A program made the translations under genes and the position numbers. A stretch of DNA of 64,000 nucleotides. It comes from Pinus tabuliformis. Taxonomy: Eukaryota > Streptophyta > Pinopsida > Pinales > Pinaceae. The stretch spans positions 886,514,184-886,578,183 of the forward strand of contig CM062817.1 of assembly GCA_031772625.1 (NCBI GenBank). The letters run 5' to 3'. Each line of letters starts with the position of its first letter. Position 1 is the stretch's first letter. Positions 54,210-64,000 of the stretch are shown one piece after another. Below the pieces are notes generated by a model, which was not told where the DNA came from, did no database searches, and worked only from the letters and a program-made list of their open reading frames with translations.

Positions 54210-55904
54210 GATTGCGGATTACTCGATCAACTAAAATATAAAGGGGAAAATTTGTGATTCCGATTTGAATGAATTTTATTAGACGCTTTTAAACATAACT
54301 TTGCTTTTTCATGTTTTAAGAGTCGAGAAAAAGCTAAAGATGACTCTAGTCTCCTTCGATGTATTAACGAGCCCGAAGTGACAAATGCTCGGTTGGACTT
54401 TTTCAGTTATAGAGTTTGAAAAAGGCCAAAAGAAACTGCTCTGGAGATCTAGGCAGAGGGTGTGCCAAACCTTTCGCGAAACCACAGAATACGTTTTACG
54501 GTACGGGTGGTCGATCTTCGTGAATGCTGTGTTCACTGCATCGCGATCAGTAGGGCGGCTGACACGGCTTCCTATGGATAAAGGATAATTGCCTATAGGG
54601 GTCTCCCAATATATACGCGACGGTACGTGGGAGCACAAGTCCGTATTAGTGCCACCGACTCTCAGGAGGAATCACCCACCTTCGTAGAGATCGACAGTCA
54701 CTATGTTTAACGACGCCGGAACACGTCTCTACCTAGACCTCTAGATGTTTGCGTTATGTTTCAAATGCGTTGTTAGGTTCATTCAGTATATTTTAAGTTG
54801 ATCTTTTTAAAGTTTGCCTTTCAAGGTTCACCACGAGATGTATATGACAAATTCCTAAATGCAGCCTAAGATGAGAAGCAAGCTTTTTCAAATCTTTTTG
54901 ACTGATGAAAATATTAACTACTGAGGGAGAAGAAAGGCAAATTCTTTTCACACAGTTCATACAGCACAAACTAATGCACTTTCTCCTAAATCATCATGCA
55001 AACTTTTTCAAATGCAAAATGCACAATGCATGTATTTTCTTTTCCCTTTCTTAATGTGGATGGATTACAAAAAGAAAGTGGTTATATAACTTCGATTTCG
55101 ATTTAAAGCGACAGTAAACAAGTTTGTCCAAAATCAAAAGACACCTTAAGATTCACTTGCTTAATCACTGGAAATACATGAAATCAAACCATACTAACGA
55201 AAGTAAAATGACTAATCAGCTATGGACAGCAAACAAGCTAACTCTTTAGACCAGCAAAATGCCTAACACAGGTTCAGATCTAAGAGGCCAAAAGCATGAC
55301 TAATTTACTTTTCGTTATGGGAAATTGTAAATGAGTAAGAAATACAAAGAACAAGTAAAATTTCGTTATATAACAGAGGCAGAATGATGGCAAGTAATAT
55401 TGGTTTCAAAACAGACACAAGACTGACACTTAGCAGCAAAACTAAGAGAAAAACAGGCAAGAGAAAGGAGGAAACCCCAAATGCACTAGGCAAATTTGGG
55501 CCAACGCAGGCTCTGCACAGCCAAACTGGCTCTCAACGCAGGTAGCCCCTTCGGGACCTGCGTTGCAAAGCAGGTAGCCTGTGTACTACCTGCTTTGGAA
55601 AACGAGAAATGCGTTTTCACAGTTTCCGGGTCATAATTTTCTCAAAAATGCACGGTTTTTGCTCAAATCAGAAGCAATCAGTCAAGCACACTCAAAGGGA
55701 TGATTAAGAAGGTGCAAAGCTATCACTAAGAGCTTACAAGGATCCTTGTAGATCAGCTCTTCAAATCATGAATTTGCTCAGAAAATGAGCAAGAGTAGCT
55801 GCCTTCTACTTCGCTTTTGATATAGTCAAAAGCTTTTCGATTTGGTACTCTTTTGTTCAGGAAATGAATAGCAAAATACTACAAACACAATCAAATGGAT
55901 ACGA
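54210..55904 (-). other. B leader
   Basis: Untranslated leader homologous to A's, including the three pre-gag stem-loops (54300-54425), the conserved block to about 54760, and CAACGCAGG/ACCTGCGTTG-type motifs at 55500-55570. No coding region was accepted. Confidence 0.6.
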
Positions 55905-55922
55905 TCCCCAGTGGAGTCGCCA
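55905..55922 (-). other. B primer binding site (tRNA-Arg type)
   Basis: The complement of TGGCGACTCCACTGGGGA lies three bases inside the 5' LTR, identical to A's site. Confidence 0.8.
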
Positions 55923-55925
55923 GTT

Positions 55926-56990
55926 TGTTGTAGGGAAAAGTATCCGACTTGGATGACCCTATCCCACTCTAAGGGTGACAGTTCCTTAGCAACAACTGTA
56001 AAACAAACTACTTAAGGTTTACTTCTTTATGAAAGCAAAAGAGAATGGAGAAAGCACTAACCGTTGCCTTGCGCTTAATGTCGAATCCAAACTCTTCTCT
56101 TTGACCGCTTGCTCCTAGCTCTTTGTCCTTCTGCTCGCCCAGCTACGATGAGATCCTGCAAGATAACAAAGAAGGAAACTACAAGAGGCATGCAATCATA
56201 ACTGGTTCATGGATTAGTGTAAACCAAACATGCAATCATCACAATATATAATTGAAACAAGAGCACATAGAAGAACCTCAATAGCTTTTATTAATGAAGA
56301 AATAAAGGTTCTGAGAGTATTACAACCATTGAAGGCTCCAACCCAGCAACACCTCCCAGCAGAAAGAATTGCTCTTCTTCACCTCTCTCAAACAATCACC
56401 CAATAACTCAATAGTGAAACCAACAGCATATCATTACTTTGCACAAAATTCCAGCCTCCTGAGCTCATAGGAGAGAGCTCAATATATAGATGAATTGAGA
56501 AAGGATGAGTCAGCTTGCAACTGATGTGTAGCTGCCTTGTGTCCTCTCTCTCTTCAGTTAATCTTTAGTTGATCTTCAGTTCTTGAGTCCACTTGGAGAA
56601 CTTTGCTTCCACTTGGAGAAACAGAGCCTCTGACTCATCACAAGGCGAAATACCTGATCCAAGTGTCATTTTTGGAAGATTCCAAAGCAATGACTCACTG
56701 TGCCACTTGTCCCTTCTCGCTCAGCGCAGGTGGCCTTTGTCCCACTTGCTTTGCAACGCAGGTACACCATGGAGCAACTGAGTTTCAGCGCAGAAACCTA
56801 GTGGAGCACCTGCTTTGATTTCAGGATTGCTTGTTTTTGAGTGTTTTTAGGTGGAGAACTGATCTGAGAGCTGTTGGTTTGCTGACCTTGTTCCTCTAGG
56901 GGTAAGAACATCATGTTTAGGGAACTTTAGATCCCTTGGATTATTGACAATTCATGCTTGTTGCTGTAAGGCACAAAATTGTCTATAACA
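55926..56990 (-). repeat. B 5' LTR
   Basis: 1065 bp, TGTT…AACA on either strand. TATA-like AATATATAG is near 56481-56489, and TTTATT (minus AATAAA) is at 56287-56292. Confidence 0.92.
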
Positions 56991-56995
56991 ATGGG

Positions 56996-57876
56996 GGGAT
57001 GCAAGAACCAAGTTTTTGCATCCAGAGATTAGTGTTATTCCTTTCAACGCCTCAGATCTGCCTTCATGCAGATCGATACACCCTTAGGGCTCACTGTTGC
57101 AACTCTATCAAAATGGCCTTTAGACCTTCACGAAGGTCTACAATTAGTCTTTGCGGACCTTTAACAGTCAATCTATCTTCTTACGTGCATCAGAAAGTAG
57201 TCCCAAATTAGGGTTCACAGATATTTACTTAAGTTATTAGTAAACATCATAAAATTCATTAAAGTCTTCACGAAAATAAATAAACATGCTTTGCGTACAT
57301 CAGTAACATTTATTCAATAGGATCGCACAAAATTCAATTAATATTCCATAAAATGCATTATTCATAGACAACATATATCATTTAACGGAAACATAGGTAA
57401 AACAGATATACACAATAATTCTTCAGTAACTATTTTTATTGATCTTATATTTAGGATTACAGACTCAAAACTACACTGCGCGCTCAGTTGCAGGGGTCTT
57501 CGCACTCAACTGCAGACTCTACCTAGGCCTCCATGCACTCAGTTGCAGAGCCTTTCTTCTCCTATCTAACCCACTTCTCTTCGCTAGCACTTCTCTTCTA
57601 TTGACCCATTTCTTATCAATTCTTCAAAAACCTGCCTTAGACTCTATAAGACACCTATTTATAGCTTTTATCATACAATGCCATCGTTCATGGACCATGG
57701 GTGGATCTCAAAACTGACTCATACTTTACATAAAACAAGGGGATAAACCCTTTGACTCCTAGTCCTCTACGCGCTCCGCATCCACAAATCGTGGAGACTT
57801 TACATTAATTACAAAATTTTATCAAAACTTGGGTTATCTTAACCCCAAAACTGACCTAAGGGACCCCATTCCAACA
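56996..57876 (-). repeat. H 5' LTR, second part
   Basis: Continues 47014-47138 after B and aligns with 9490-10365 (for example ACCCTTAGGGCT and CTTTGCGGAC). It ends CCAACA and is followed by TGTGG (57877-57881), the right target duplication of H. Confidence 0.85.
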
Positions 57877-57881
57877 TGTGG

Positions 57882-58299
57882 AAAGGAAGGATGAGAAAAT
57901 TGGGGATACATCTACAAATTTAGCATCTATATATGGTTGTAACTCTCTCCTTTATTTATTAATACATGTTTTCCTATACTTGTATCATGTTGATGCTTAT
58001 GTATTTCAATGCCATGTTGACTCATTGATTAGAGATATTAGATTACACTATGTGGATATTGTAGTTCCCTTACTTGTTCTAGTCTTTGTTGTAGTTTCCA
58101 TTTATAGCGTGAGGAGCTACATTTGGAGCTCACAAGAAAGGAGAAGAGGATAACTTACTATAGATTCTAGGTAGGACTATTTTCCAAGTTCTAGTCTCTC
58201 TAAGGAAAACATAGATATTTTTGTTCTTTGTTGTTCTAGATCATACCACTAGATCTAGGGAGTTCATTTTTGTCTGCAGAAGTGCATTTTCCATATAAC
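57882..58299 (+). repeat. G LTR, right part
   Basis: The end of an old LTR related to A and C: GGTTGTAACTCTCTCC followed by a TTATTAATAC stretch, ending in ATAACA just before a decayed primer site. H split this LTR at TGTGG. Confidence 0.55.
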
Positions 58300-58302
58300 A
58301 AA

Positions 58303-58320
58303 TTAATGAATCCACTTGGG
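58303..58320 (+). other. G decayed primer site
   Basis: TAATGAATCCACTTGGGA aligns with TGGCGACTCCACTGGGGA of A with a handful of changes and has the same distance to the LTR end. Confidence 0.5.
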
Positions 58321-59699
58321 ATCGATATTTCCCTTAGTGGTTTCTTTTGCCTTAGCAATTTTTTCACCTTTCAAAGTGACCTTAATTGACTTATTCAGAA
58401 TGTAATTGACCTTAAGAAAACAATTTTTTGAGCTTGGTAGGGTTTCTTGTGTTGTATTTCTACCAAATTAACCCCAACGCACTCTCTATTCTGAGATAGA
58501 GTGCCCAAGCATAGTCTCTTCTCTTTGGAAGTGCAATGAAGCACTCTGATGCCCACTCTGCACCTACGATGATCCTGTATAATGCAAAAATTTGCATTTC
58601 TTTTCCTCGTTGTTTGTTCTGCTTTGGTCCATAAGGTATTATTGAGTCTCTAAATTTGTTTGTCTCACTATAAATCCATCATAGTGTTTACATTTGATTT
58701 TGTTAGCCTTTGATGAGAGTTTATTTGTTTTTTTCATTATTCTTATCAATAAGGTTTTTTGTAAACAACTGACTTGATTTTTTATTACTTAAAGAAATTT
58801 TTATTATATTTTCATTTTATGTGATTTACTTTATCAGTGATCTAGTTGCATTTTAGTTTTCATTGAATTTGAAAATTAAAAGGAAAGAAAAGAAAAGAAA
58901 AAATTATTATTTGTATTACATGTAGGGTTTTGAATTCGAATTAGAACAATTGCATTGAAAGATCTACTTAGGAAGCTTTGTTTGTTGCATCATTGGTTAC
59001 TGCATTTTTATTCGTCTCTTCCCTCTCGTAGATATATTTTCATTTAAAATAAAAATAAAAAAAATCTTGTTAACATACTAGTTGTATCATAGGGAATTCA
59101 GGTGAACTCATATCATGAGCCTTGAAACTGAAACATAATTGAAGATCAACTTCTAAAATTTACTCAATCAATCTAAGATGCCTTTGGAACATTAATGACA
59201 CACATAGAGTTCTAGGCTAGAGATGTGTTCCTGCGTTTTTAAACGTAGTATTTGTCATTACTTATTTGCATTACATTGTGGGGGTAGTCGATATTCCATA
59301 TATGTAAGTACATCAAATCGTTCTCCACATACCTTCAAGTATATCGGCTGGCGCTCGAAAAGTATATCAGAATACTCCCTATTATACAAAGCACATTAGA
59401 CAACACTACTATGGATTGTGTTTCCATGTACCTCCGTGTATATTTTGGAAGTCCCCAATAGGTTGTTATCCTACCATAGGTAACTGAGTCAGTCGCCTTG
59501 TCCATTGTGATACACGAAACACAACATTTTGGGAGATTTCCTACATGTACTGCAAACGGTTTTTCGCAATTCATAGTGACTTGGTAATCATTTTTTCCCT
59601 AGTTACCCATTTGTTTTTTTATTTTTATTTTTTTTAAGTTCTAAAATTTATCAACCCATCCTAGAATAACACCCTCAACAACCCCGTCATTCGCTTCGA
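58321..59699 (+). other. G leader
   Basis: 1.4 kb without coding. The block at 59190-59560 matches A's leader from 32226 (CTAGAGATGTGTTCCTGCG against CTAGAGACGTGTTCCGGCG). The pre-gag stem-loops of A are not recognisable here. Confidence 0.5.
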
Positions 59700-60950
59700 A
59701 TGCAAATATTTCCTCTACCTCCTGAGGCAACACCTAGTCGTCGAAAGAATAAAAAGGCCCAAATTACCAAAGCTGGTACTTCAAAATCTTCCCCTTCCAA
59801 AACTACAACTGAAATCAATCAACCAAAATCATCACATCCCATAAGTATTGATCCTAAAATCACATCTTTACCAGCTGGTGAGTCCAACGCAGTCGAAACT
59901 GAAAACGTTGAAAATTTACTACCTGCGGTCATTAAACCTAAATTTCTCGATTCATATACATTAAAACTTGAGGTTATACAACTTGAGGAGCCTTAGTTAA
60001 CTTAACCTATTACTTTAGGGCCTTCTCTTTCTCTTCCTCGACCTTCGACCCAACCACAACCTGTATATTTCGGTCCCAACAGAGAACAACTTCCACCTGG
60101 TCTTTTGAGTGTTGAGGAAATTACTAAAGAGTCTCAATCTTCATCTCCTATCCATTTAAGAGGGACTCCTCTTTATCAATCTCATCCTTTTCATACTCTT
60201 CACACTCCAATACAATTTACTTCACTTTGCACTCCTCATTTCAACTCACCTTTGACTTTCCCTTGGGAAACTTCTTTGGAAAGTTTAACCATGGCTGAGT
60301 CAACAACAGTTTCTCAACCCGTATCTGCTATCATGAGTGAGGCAACCAAAGTTGTAGCTACTTCCGTGTTTATAACTTCACAAGAAACCCATTTGTATGG
60401 TGGTTTTTCAGTGCCACCTGGCTACCAGTCATTATTTGGAACCTTTTATGGTGCGTCGACCAGTCCATGAACTTTTGCCTTGTCATCTTCATTTGGAATT
60501 TTATTTGGTGACGAGCACCTCACCATATCTTCCACCTATTGTGCCCCATCCTTCTTTGGAGAAAAAATAAGGTTCATCTATTAGTGGATTGCGACATCTA
60601 TAATAGCCTACTCCATCCTATATTAGGTACTCTCCTCCTAAGGTTGAGTTTCCTTGATATACTCCTTATCCCCCACTAGGGGGGAAACTTGTTGTTGCCA
60701 TGTCTCCTAATTAAATGTCACAAATGTGTGCTCAATTTTATTCAAGTCCTCTATTCCTATGAATCAGTGTTGACCATGTTGGACCCACCAACATTCAGGG
60801 AATCTCCCTTATATGAAGTCCCAATTATACCTCACACCATTTGGTGTAGGAGTCCCATCTAGAATACGGCCAGTTTTTGATGCAATGGGTACTAATTATA
60901 TGCCTTGGCTGCAATTATGCATAGAGTGATGTACAGTGACTTTGGTGAGA
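59700..60950 (+). pseudogene. G Gag N-terminal remnant
   Basis: Two plus frames, 59700-59996 and 60105-60470, encode the N-terminal part of an A-type Gag. The Pro/Ser/Lys-rich start (PPEATPSRRKNKK), then FGPNREQLPPGLLSVEEI, matches A's FYGPDGLPLPPGLIAIEEI, followed by TMAESTT against KMSEQPSS. After 60473 only a Pro-rich decayed stretch with many stops remains, and capsid, protease and pol are missing. The conservation lies upstream of A's first ATG, supporting real translation of that part. Confidence 0.6.
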
Positions 60951-61766
60951 ACAAGTGTGTGACCCTGCAAAGATTCAAGTGTGATGCATGAAGGTTCTAC
61001 CATGTGGAAGGGAAAATAATTGAGCCCCTTAAAATCATGTAATAGTATGCAGCTTGAAAGGAACACACGAGCATAATGACATCACAAAATAATATGTGAA
61101 ATAGTTCACAAGTTAACAATGATGAATTAATATAACAACACACATTCAATAGGATTCAAACCAATGCAAAACAAATAGTTCATAAGCATAAGTGTAAGTT
61201 AAATAACATGCATTTCAAACATAAAAAGAATAGTCCTACTACATTTACAACATATGCATGAAAACATGTTAGCTTTGAGTTTTTATTAAGTGAAAATTCC
61301 AATCATACATACACCATTGATAGACCACTAGCCCCAATAGCGAAACGTGAAGTCAACATCACCTGATCCTCCAAAGAGACACACTTCCTCTACACTACAG
61401 ATAAGCCAAAGCTCTCACACACTCCCAAGCTCCTGAATCTAAGCCTAAACCTAGCCAAAAGCTTGGCTCCAAAAATCCCATTACATGATTTATGAGATTT
61501 TATTTATAGAAAGAGGGGGTGAACCTTCAACTCCCCTTTGTGAGTTTTGGACTACCCCTTGACTCTCCAACTTCTTTACTCATTACATTACATCATGAAT
61601 CTTCACATTCCAATATTGACACTTGGAATTCCACTTACAATTTAATTACAAATGATATTACAATTTACACTCGTACTCATATAAGACAAATAGGGTGGAG
61701 CCAACTAGACATCCTAATAAGATAAAACACTATCATACTTGAGATTGGGAGAAATCAATCTCAACA
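60950..61766 (-). repeat. J LTR-like end (tentative)
   Basis: An AT-rich stretch ending TCTCAACA at 61766, next to a minus-strand AATTGGAAGT purine run and followed by a coiled-coil ORF. This is the same arrangement as H's 3' LTR and 3' ORF. The left boundary is not clear and no partner LTR is in the window. Confidence 0.3.
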
Positions 61767-62616
61767 ACTTCCAATTGATGTTTTTTTAGTCACATAGTAG
61801 TACCATGCTTGGTACTGTGTGATGGTGTCTAGATGCAAGCAAACTCTAGCCTCCATGATATCTAGGTACAATGATTTGGAACCATTTTCTACTTCCTTCT
61901 TAAGAATGATCAACATTGTTTGCACTTGGATGGGGCCACCAATGTAGTTGTGAATGTTCTCTCTATTTACCTCCAAGTCCTCCTTGGTGGAAATTTGTCC
62001 CAGCTGCTCCAAGTATTCCTCTATCTCCTTTTTGACTTGGTTCCTAGGTTTCGCTTCAGTGAGTGAGCCAATTGATGGGATCTTGTGGGTCTTCACCAAG
62101 AAATCCAACTTGTTCTAAATTTGTGCATACGAGGCCTGAATGTTACCAATCAATGAGGCGAGCTATTTTTTGTTCTAGATCAACAAACACACTCTTTCTT
62201 TCTCCATCTTTGACTGTGGCTTCATTTTATTACCTAATTCAAGCGATACCCTTTCATATCACATTGTCCATTCATGCATGAAAATGATTGTAGCTTGCGC
62301 ATTTCTAAGAGTTTTTACAAAGTCTTTACATTGTTGTTGCAAACCATGCAGGCAGAAAACTTCCTTATGCATGGTAACAAGCTCCTCATAGAGATTTTGC
62401 ATGGTCTCTCCAAGTGTTGATACTTCACTAAGTATTGTTGCCCTCATTTCCTCTAGATGGACCTGTGCGGAAGCTGCATTCTGAGCTATTGCTCGGATTT
62501 TTTCAACCTCTTGCCTGACAGCCTGCAATTTCTTTACCAATTTCTTATTCTCAACCATTAGAAACTAAGTGTTTAACTTTTTTGCACCTACGATGGCCAA
62601 GTTGGTTGAGGAAATG
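61761..62616 (-). pseudogene. J coiled-coil ORF remnant
   Basis: Minus frames 62558-62259 and 62108-61761 encode long charged helices (LQAVRQEVEKIRAIAQNA; QVKKEIEEYLEQLGQI). The composition and heptads are like the last ORF of H (KLVEEVKQETTQIAAK). Element C starts directly upstream at 62617. Function is unknown; it is most likely the extra 3' ORF of a second H-like element. Confidence 0.45.
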
Positions 62617-63651
62617 TGTTATAGACATTTTTGGGCACTGCAACCCCAATCATAAATGTCAATAAACCAAGGGTTCTTTAGTCCCTAAAAGTGTTGTTCC
62701 GACCCCTAAAAGAACAAGGTCAACTTATTACATCTTATCCAAGAAGTTCTCCATGAAAAACTACTCAGAACTGGTCAAAACTGGACCATTTCACTTGCTC
62801 CATAGGAAAAGTGCGTTGCATCCCACCTGAATACACACAGTAGGTGTGATGCATGTCAAAAATCCCTTCTATGGGGTGCAATGGGTTAGAAGGGACAAAT
62901 GGCAAGGTCAATCCACAAGGTGGAGAAGCATGGAATCTTCCAGAAACTTCTCATGTGACACTTGCCTCTCTGAATTCAACCAGGGATGAGTAAGAGATCA
63001 TCAATCTCGAAGTGGAATCAAGAACTATCAGAGAGAAGACACTAATCAAATCTCAAAAGCTAACTCACCCCCCTTGCAAATATCTATATATGGATCCCTC
63101 ATCCCAGAGATCCAGGGGCTGGAATTTTGTATCTTGTAAGGAAGTGTTGCTGGTTTCTTTGTGCAATATCATAGTGTTGGATGATCTAAGATTTTCATGA
63201 GGTGAAGAAGGGCTTCTTGCCGAGAGGATGATGCTGGGTCAGAACAATTGGTTGTAATTCTCTTGGCTCTTTCTTGATTATCAATAAAGCTATTCAAGTT
63301 TTCCTCCACATGTTTGTATGATTAATGTTTTATGCATTTGTGTGGTCAATGTACATCTGATCCTATATTGTTTATGATAATAGATCTATGTTCTTGGATA
63401 GTATTATGCTGCTTTGATTCTACAAGTGCCCTGTGAAGTTGGGTAGACAAGGAAGCGAGTAGCAAAAGATCTATCAGAAGGGAGAGGAATCACACAAGGA
63501 ACCAAGCACAAGACAGAGGTTGGTCTCCTTTATTCTTCTCTCATCTATTTCTCATAAAGGAAAACGAAAGTGGTTTTAGTTTGTTTGTTTCTAAGGTAGC
63601 TACCAGCCTTAGTGGGATTAGCAGCTCTGCATAGACACTATTCCGATAACA
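62617..63651 (+). repeat. C 5' LTR (1035 bp)
   Basis: TGTTATAGAC to CCGATAACA, with TATATA near 63085 and AATAAA at 63283-63288. It shares order and several blocks with the A and B LTRs but is clearly diverged. Confidence 0.85.
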
Positions 63652-63654
63652 AAA

Positions 63655-63672
63655 TGGCGACTCCACTGGGGA
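63655..63672 (+). other. C primer binding site (tRNA-Arg type)
   Basis: TGGCGACTCCACTGGGGA, identical to A and B, three bases after the LTR. Confidence 0.8.
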
Positions 63673-63709
63673 GCATGCACCTCGATTTGCGTTATTATGT
63701 TGGGGGCAT

Positions 63710-63870
63710 GCAAAATTATCACGAGCAGTGTTACCGCAGGGTTCAAGCTCGTTAAAAAATAAACCTGCCTCGAGAAGTTTTAACGCGGACTTCAAGCTCG
63801 TTAAAAAATAACCATAAGCAATGAGCAAGTGTTTCCCCCAGCGTTTAAGCTCATTTTAAAATAAAAAATG
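63710..63870. repeat. C copy of the CGAGCA/GCTCG array
   Basis: Three diverged units: CGAGCAGTGTTACC…AAGCTCGTTAAAAAATAA, CGAGAAGTTTTAACG…AAGCTCGTTAAAAAATAA and a degenerate third. They match the array of A at 41981-42232. Confidence 0.65.
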
Positions 63871-64000
63871 AAACAATTTCCGGTAAATAACCATCCTGAA
63901 TGTATTACTTCAGCCTTTGAAGCCTTGGTCGTGTTCTCATCATCACCTCCACTCTATATTGGCCAATCATTCACCTCCACTTGATTGTTTACCCCTTTTG

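Larger units (their letters stand above)
47139..56990 (-). mobile_element. Element B: gag-protease-only relative of A
   Basis: A 9.85-kb minus-strand element with 1064/1065-bp LTRs, the tRNA-Arg primer site, leader stem-loops, gag-protease, a short piece of pol leader and the 3' structured region. Reverse transcriptase, both RNases H, integrase and the PMD gene are absent. The LTRs differ by about seven substitutions and one indel by eye, making B the youngest insertion. With all cis parts kept and pol gone, it is a non-autonomous element that would depend on an A-like helper; dependence is inferred. Its own gag has one nonsense codon and one frameshift. Confidence 0.92.
9378..57876 (-). mobile_element. 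Element H: Ty3/gypsy retrotransposon carrying three nested insertions
   Basis: Minus-strand element whose own sequence (about 11.9 kb) is spread over 48.5 kb. The order from its 5' end is LTR (57876-56996 plus 47138-47014), Gag and zinc knuckles (47009-45106), protease, second Gag-like domain, reverse transcriptase, RNase H and integrase (30006-25300), an extra coiled-coil ORF (25050-22941 and 11331-10401), and the 3' LTR (10365-9378). It is interrupted by E1, A and B. All reading frames are broken, and the two LTRs differ by roughly 10 % where compared by eye, so H is the oldest dated insertion here. The terminal inverted ends are TGTTGG/CCAACA. Confidence 0.88.
62617..64000 (+). mobile_element. 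Element C: LTR and primer site fused to 3' block (partial)
   Basis: An LTR of the A/B family (62617-63651) and primer site (63655-63672) are followed at once by CACCTCGATTTGCG and the CGAGCA/TGCTCG array, sequence that in B lies far downstream of gag. No leader, gag or pol intervenes. The element continues beyond the window. It is probably a coding-free deletion derivative moved in trans; the missing 3' end leaves this open. Confidence 0.7.

Noticed and set aside
57878-58153. Plus frame of 91 codons with hydrophobic stretches
   Set aside because: It falls in the old G LTR; membrane-like residues come from T-rich DNA.

Overview
The window is land-plant nuclear DNA built almost entirely of nested Ty3/gypsy LTR retrotransposons. 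No cellular host gene, tRNA, rRNA or CRISPR array was recognised. The plant assignment rests on Tat-type polyproteins with a second (archaeal-type) RNase H, a plant mobile domain (PMD) gene, and primer sites that match plant tRNA-Arg as I recall it. The species cannot be read from the sequence; a large repeat-rich genome (a gymnosperm, for example) fits but is not shown.

Layout. (1) 1-3856: decayed minus-strand gag/protease part of element F. (2) 3857-9372: AT-rich stretch without intact genes, with an RNase H remnant, a 180-bp near-perfect hairpin and a diverged duplication. (3) 9378-57876: element H, a minus-strand Ty3/gypsy element of about 11.9 kb, flanked by the exact 5-bp duplication TGTGG and split by three later insertions. 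These are E1 (11332-22935, plus strand, flanks CCTTG/CCTTA), A (30007-45100, plus strand, exact duplication GTAGG) and B (47139-56990, minus strand, exact duplication ATGGG, sitting inside H's own 5' LTR). H itself lies in the LTR of a still older element, G. (4) 57882 to about 60950: G, an eroded relative of A. (5) About 60950-62616: remnant J, with a minus-strand LTR-like end and a coiled-coil ORF like H's last ORF. (6) 62617-64000: element C, whose LTR and primer site run straight into a 3'-type non-coding block. It looks coding-free and runs off the window.

How the parts work. A is the most complete member of one family: LTR, tRNA-Arg primer site, a structured leader, Gag-protease, an amber codon, reverse transcriptase, a degenerate RNase H, integrase, a separate archaeal-type RNase H ORF, an antisense spliced PMD gene, and a long structured 3' region. 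B keeps only LTRs, leader, Gag-protease and 3' region; C appears to keep only LTR, primer site and 3' region. This looks like an autonomous element with two grades of non-autonomous follower sharing the cis-acting parts. E1 is a different Tat-like element with 2.24-kb LTRs and the extra RNase H placed between protease and reverse transcriptase.

LTR differences counted by eye are about 7 for B, 13 for A, 36 for E1 (2.2 kb) and roughly 10 % in part of H. This agrees with H being oldest and B youngest.

The most unusual signals are these. A series of stem-loops presents CTCGTTAAAA-like loops just before gag and again in the 3' region of A and B. A TMV-like leaky-stop context (UAG CAA UCA) is conserved between protease and pol in A and B. 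The gag reading frame has no AUG for about 180 codons in both. The archaeal-type RNase H sits in two different places in two elements of the same window.
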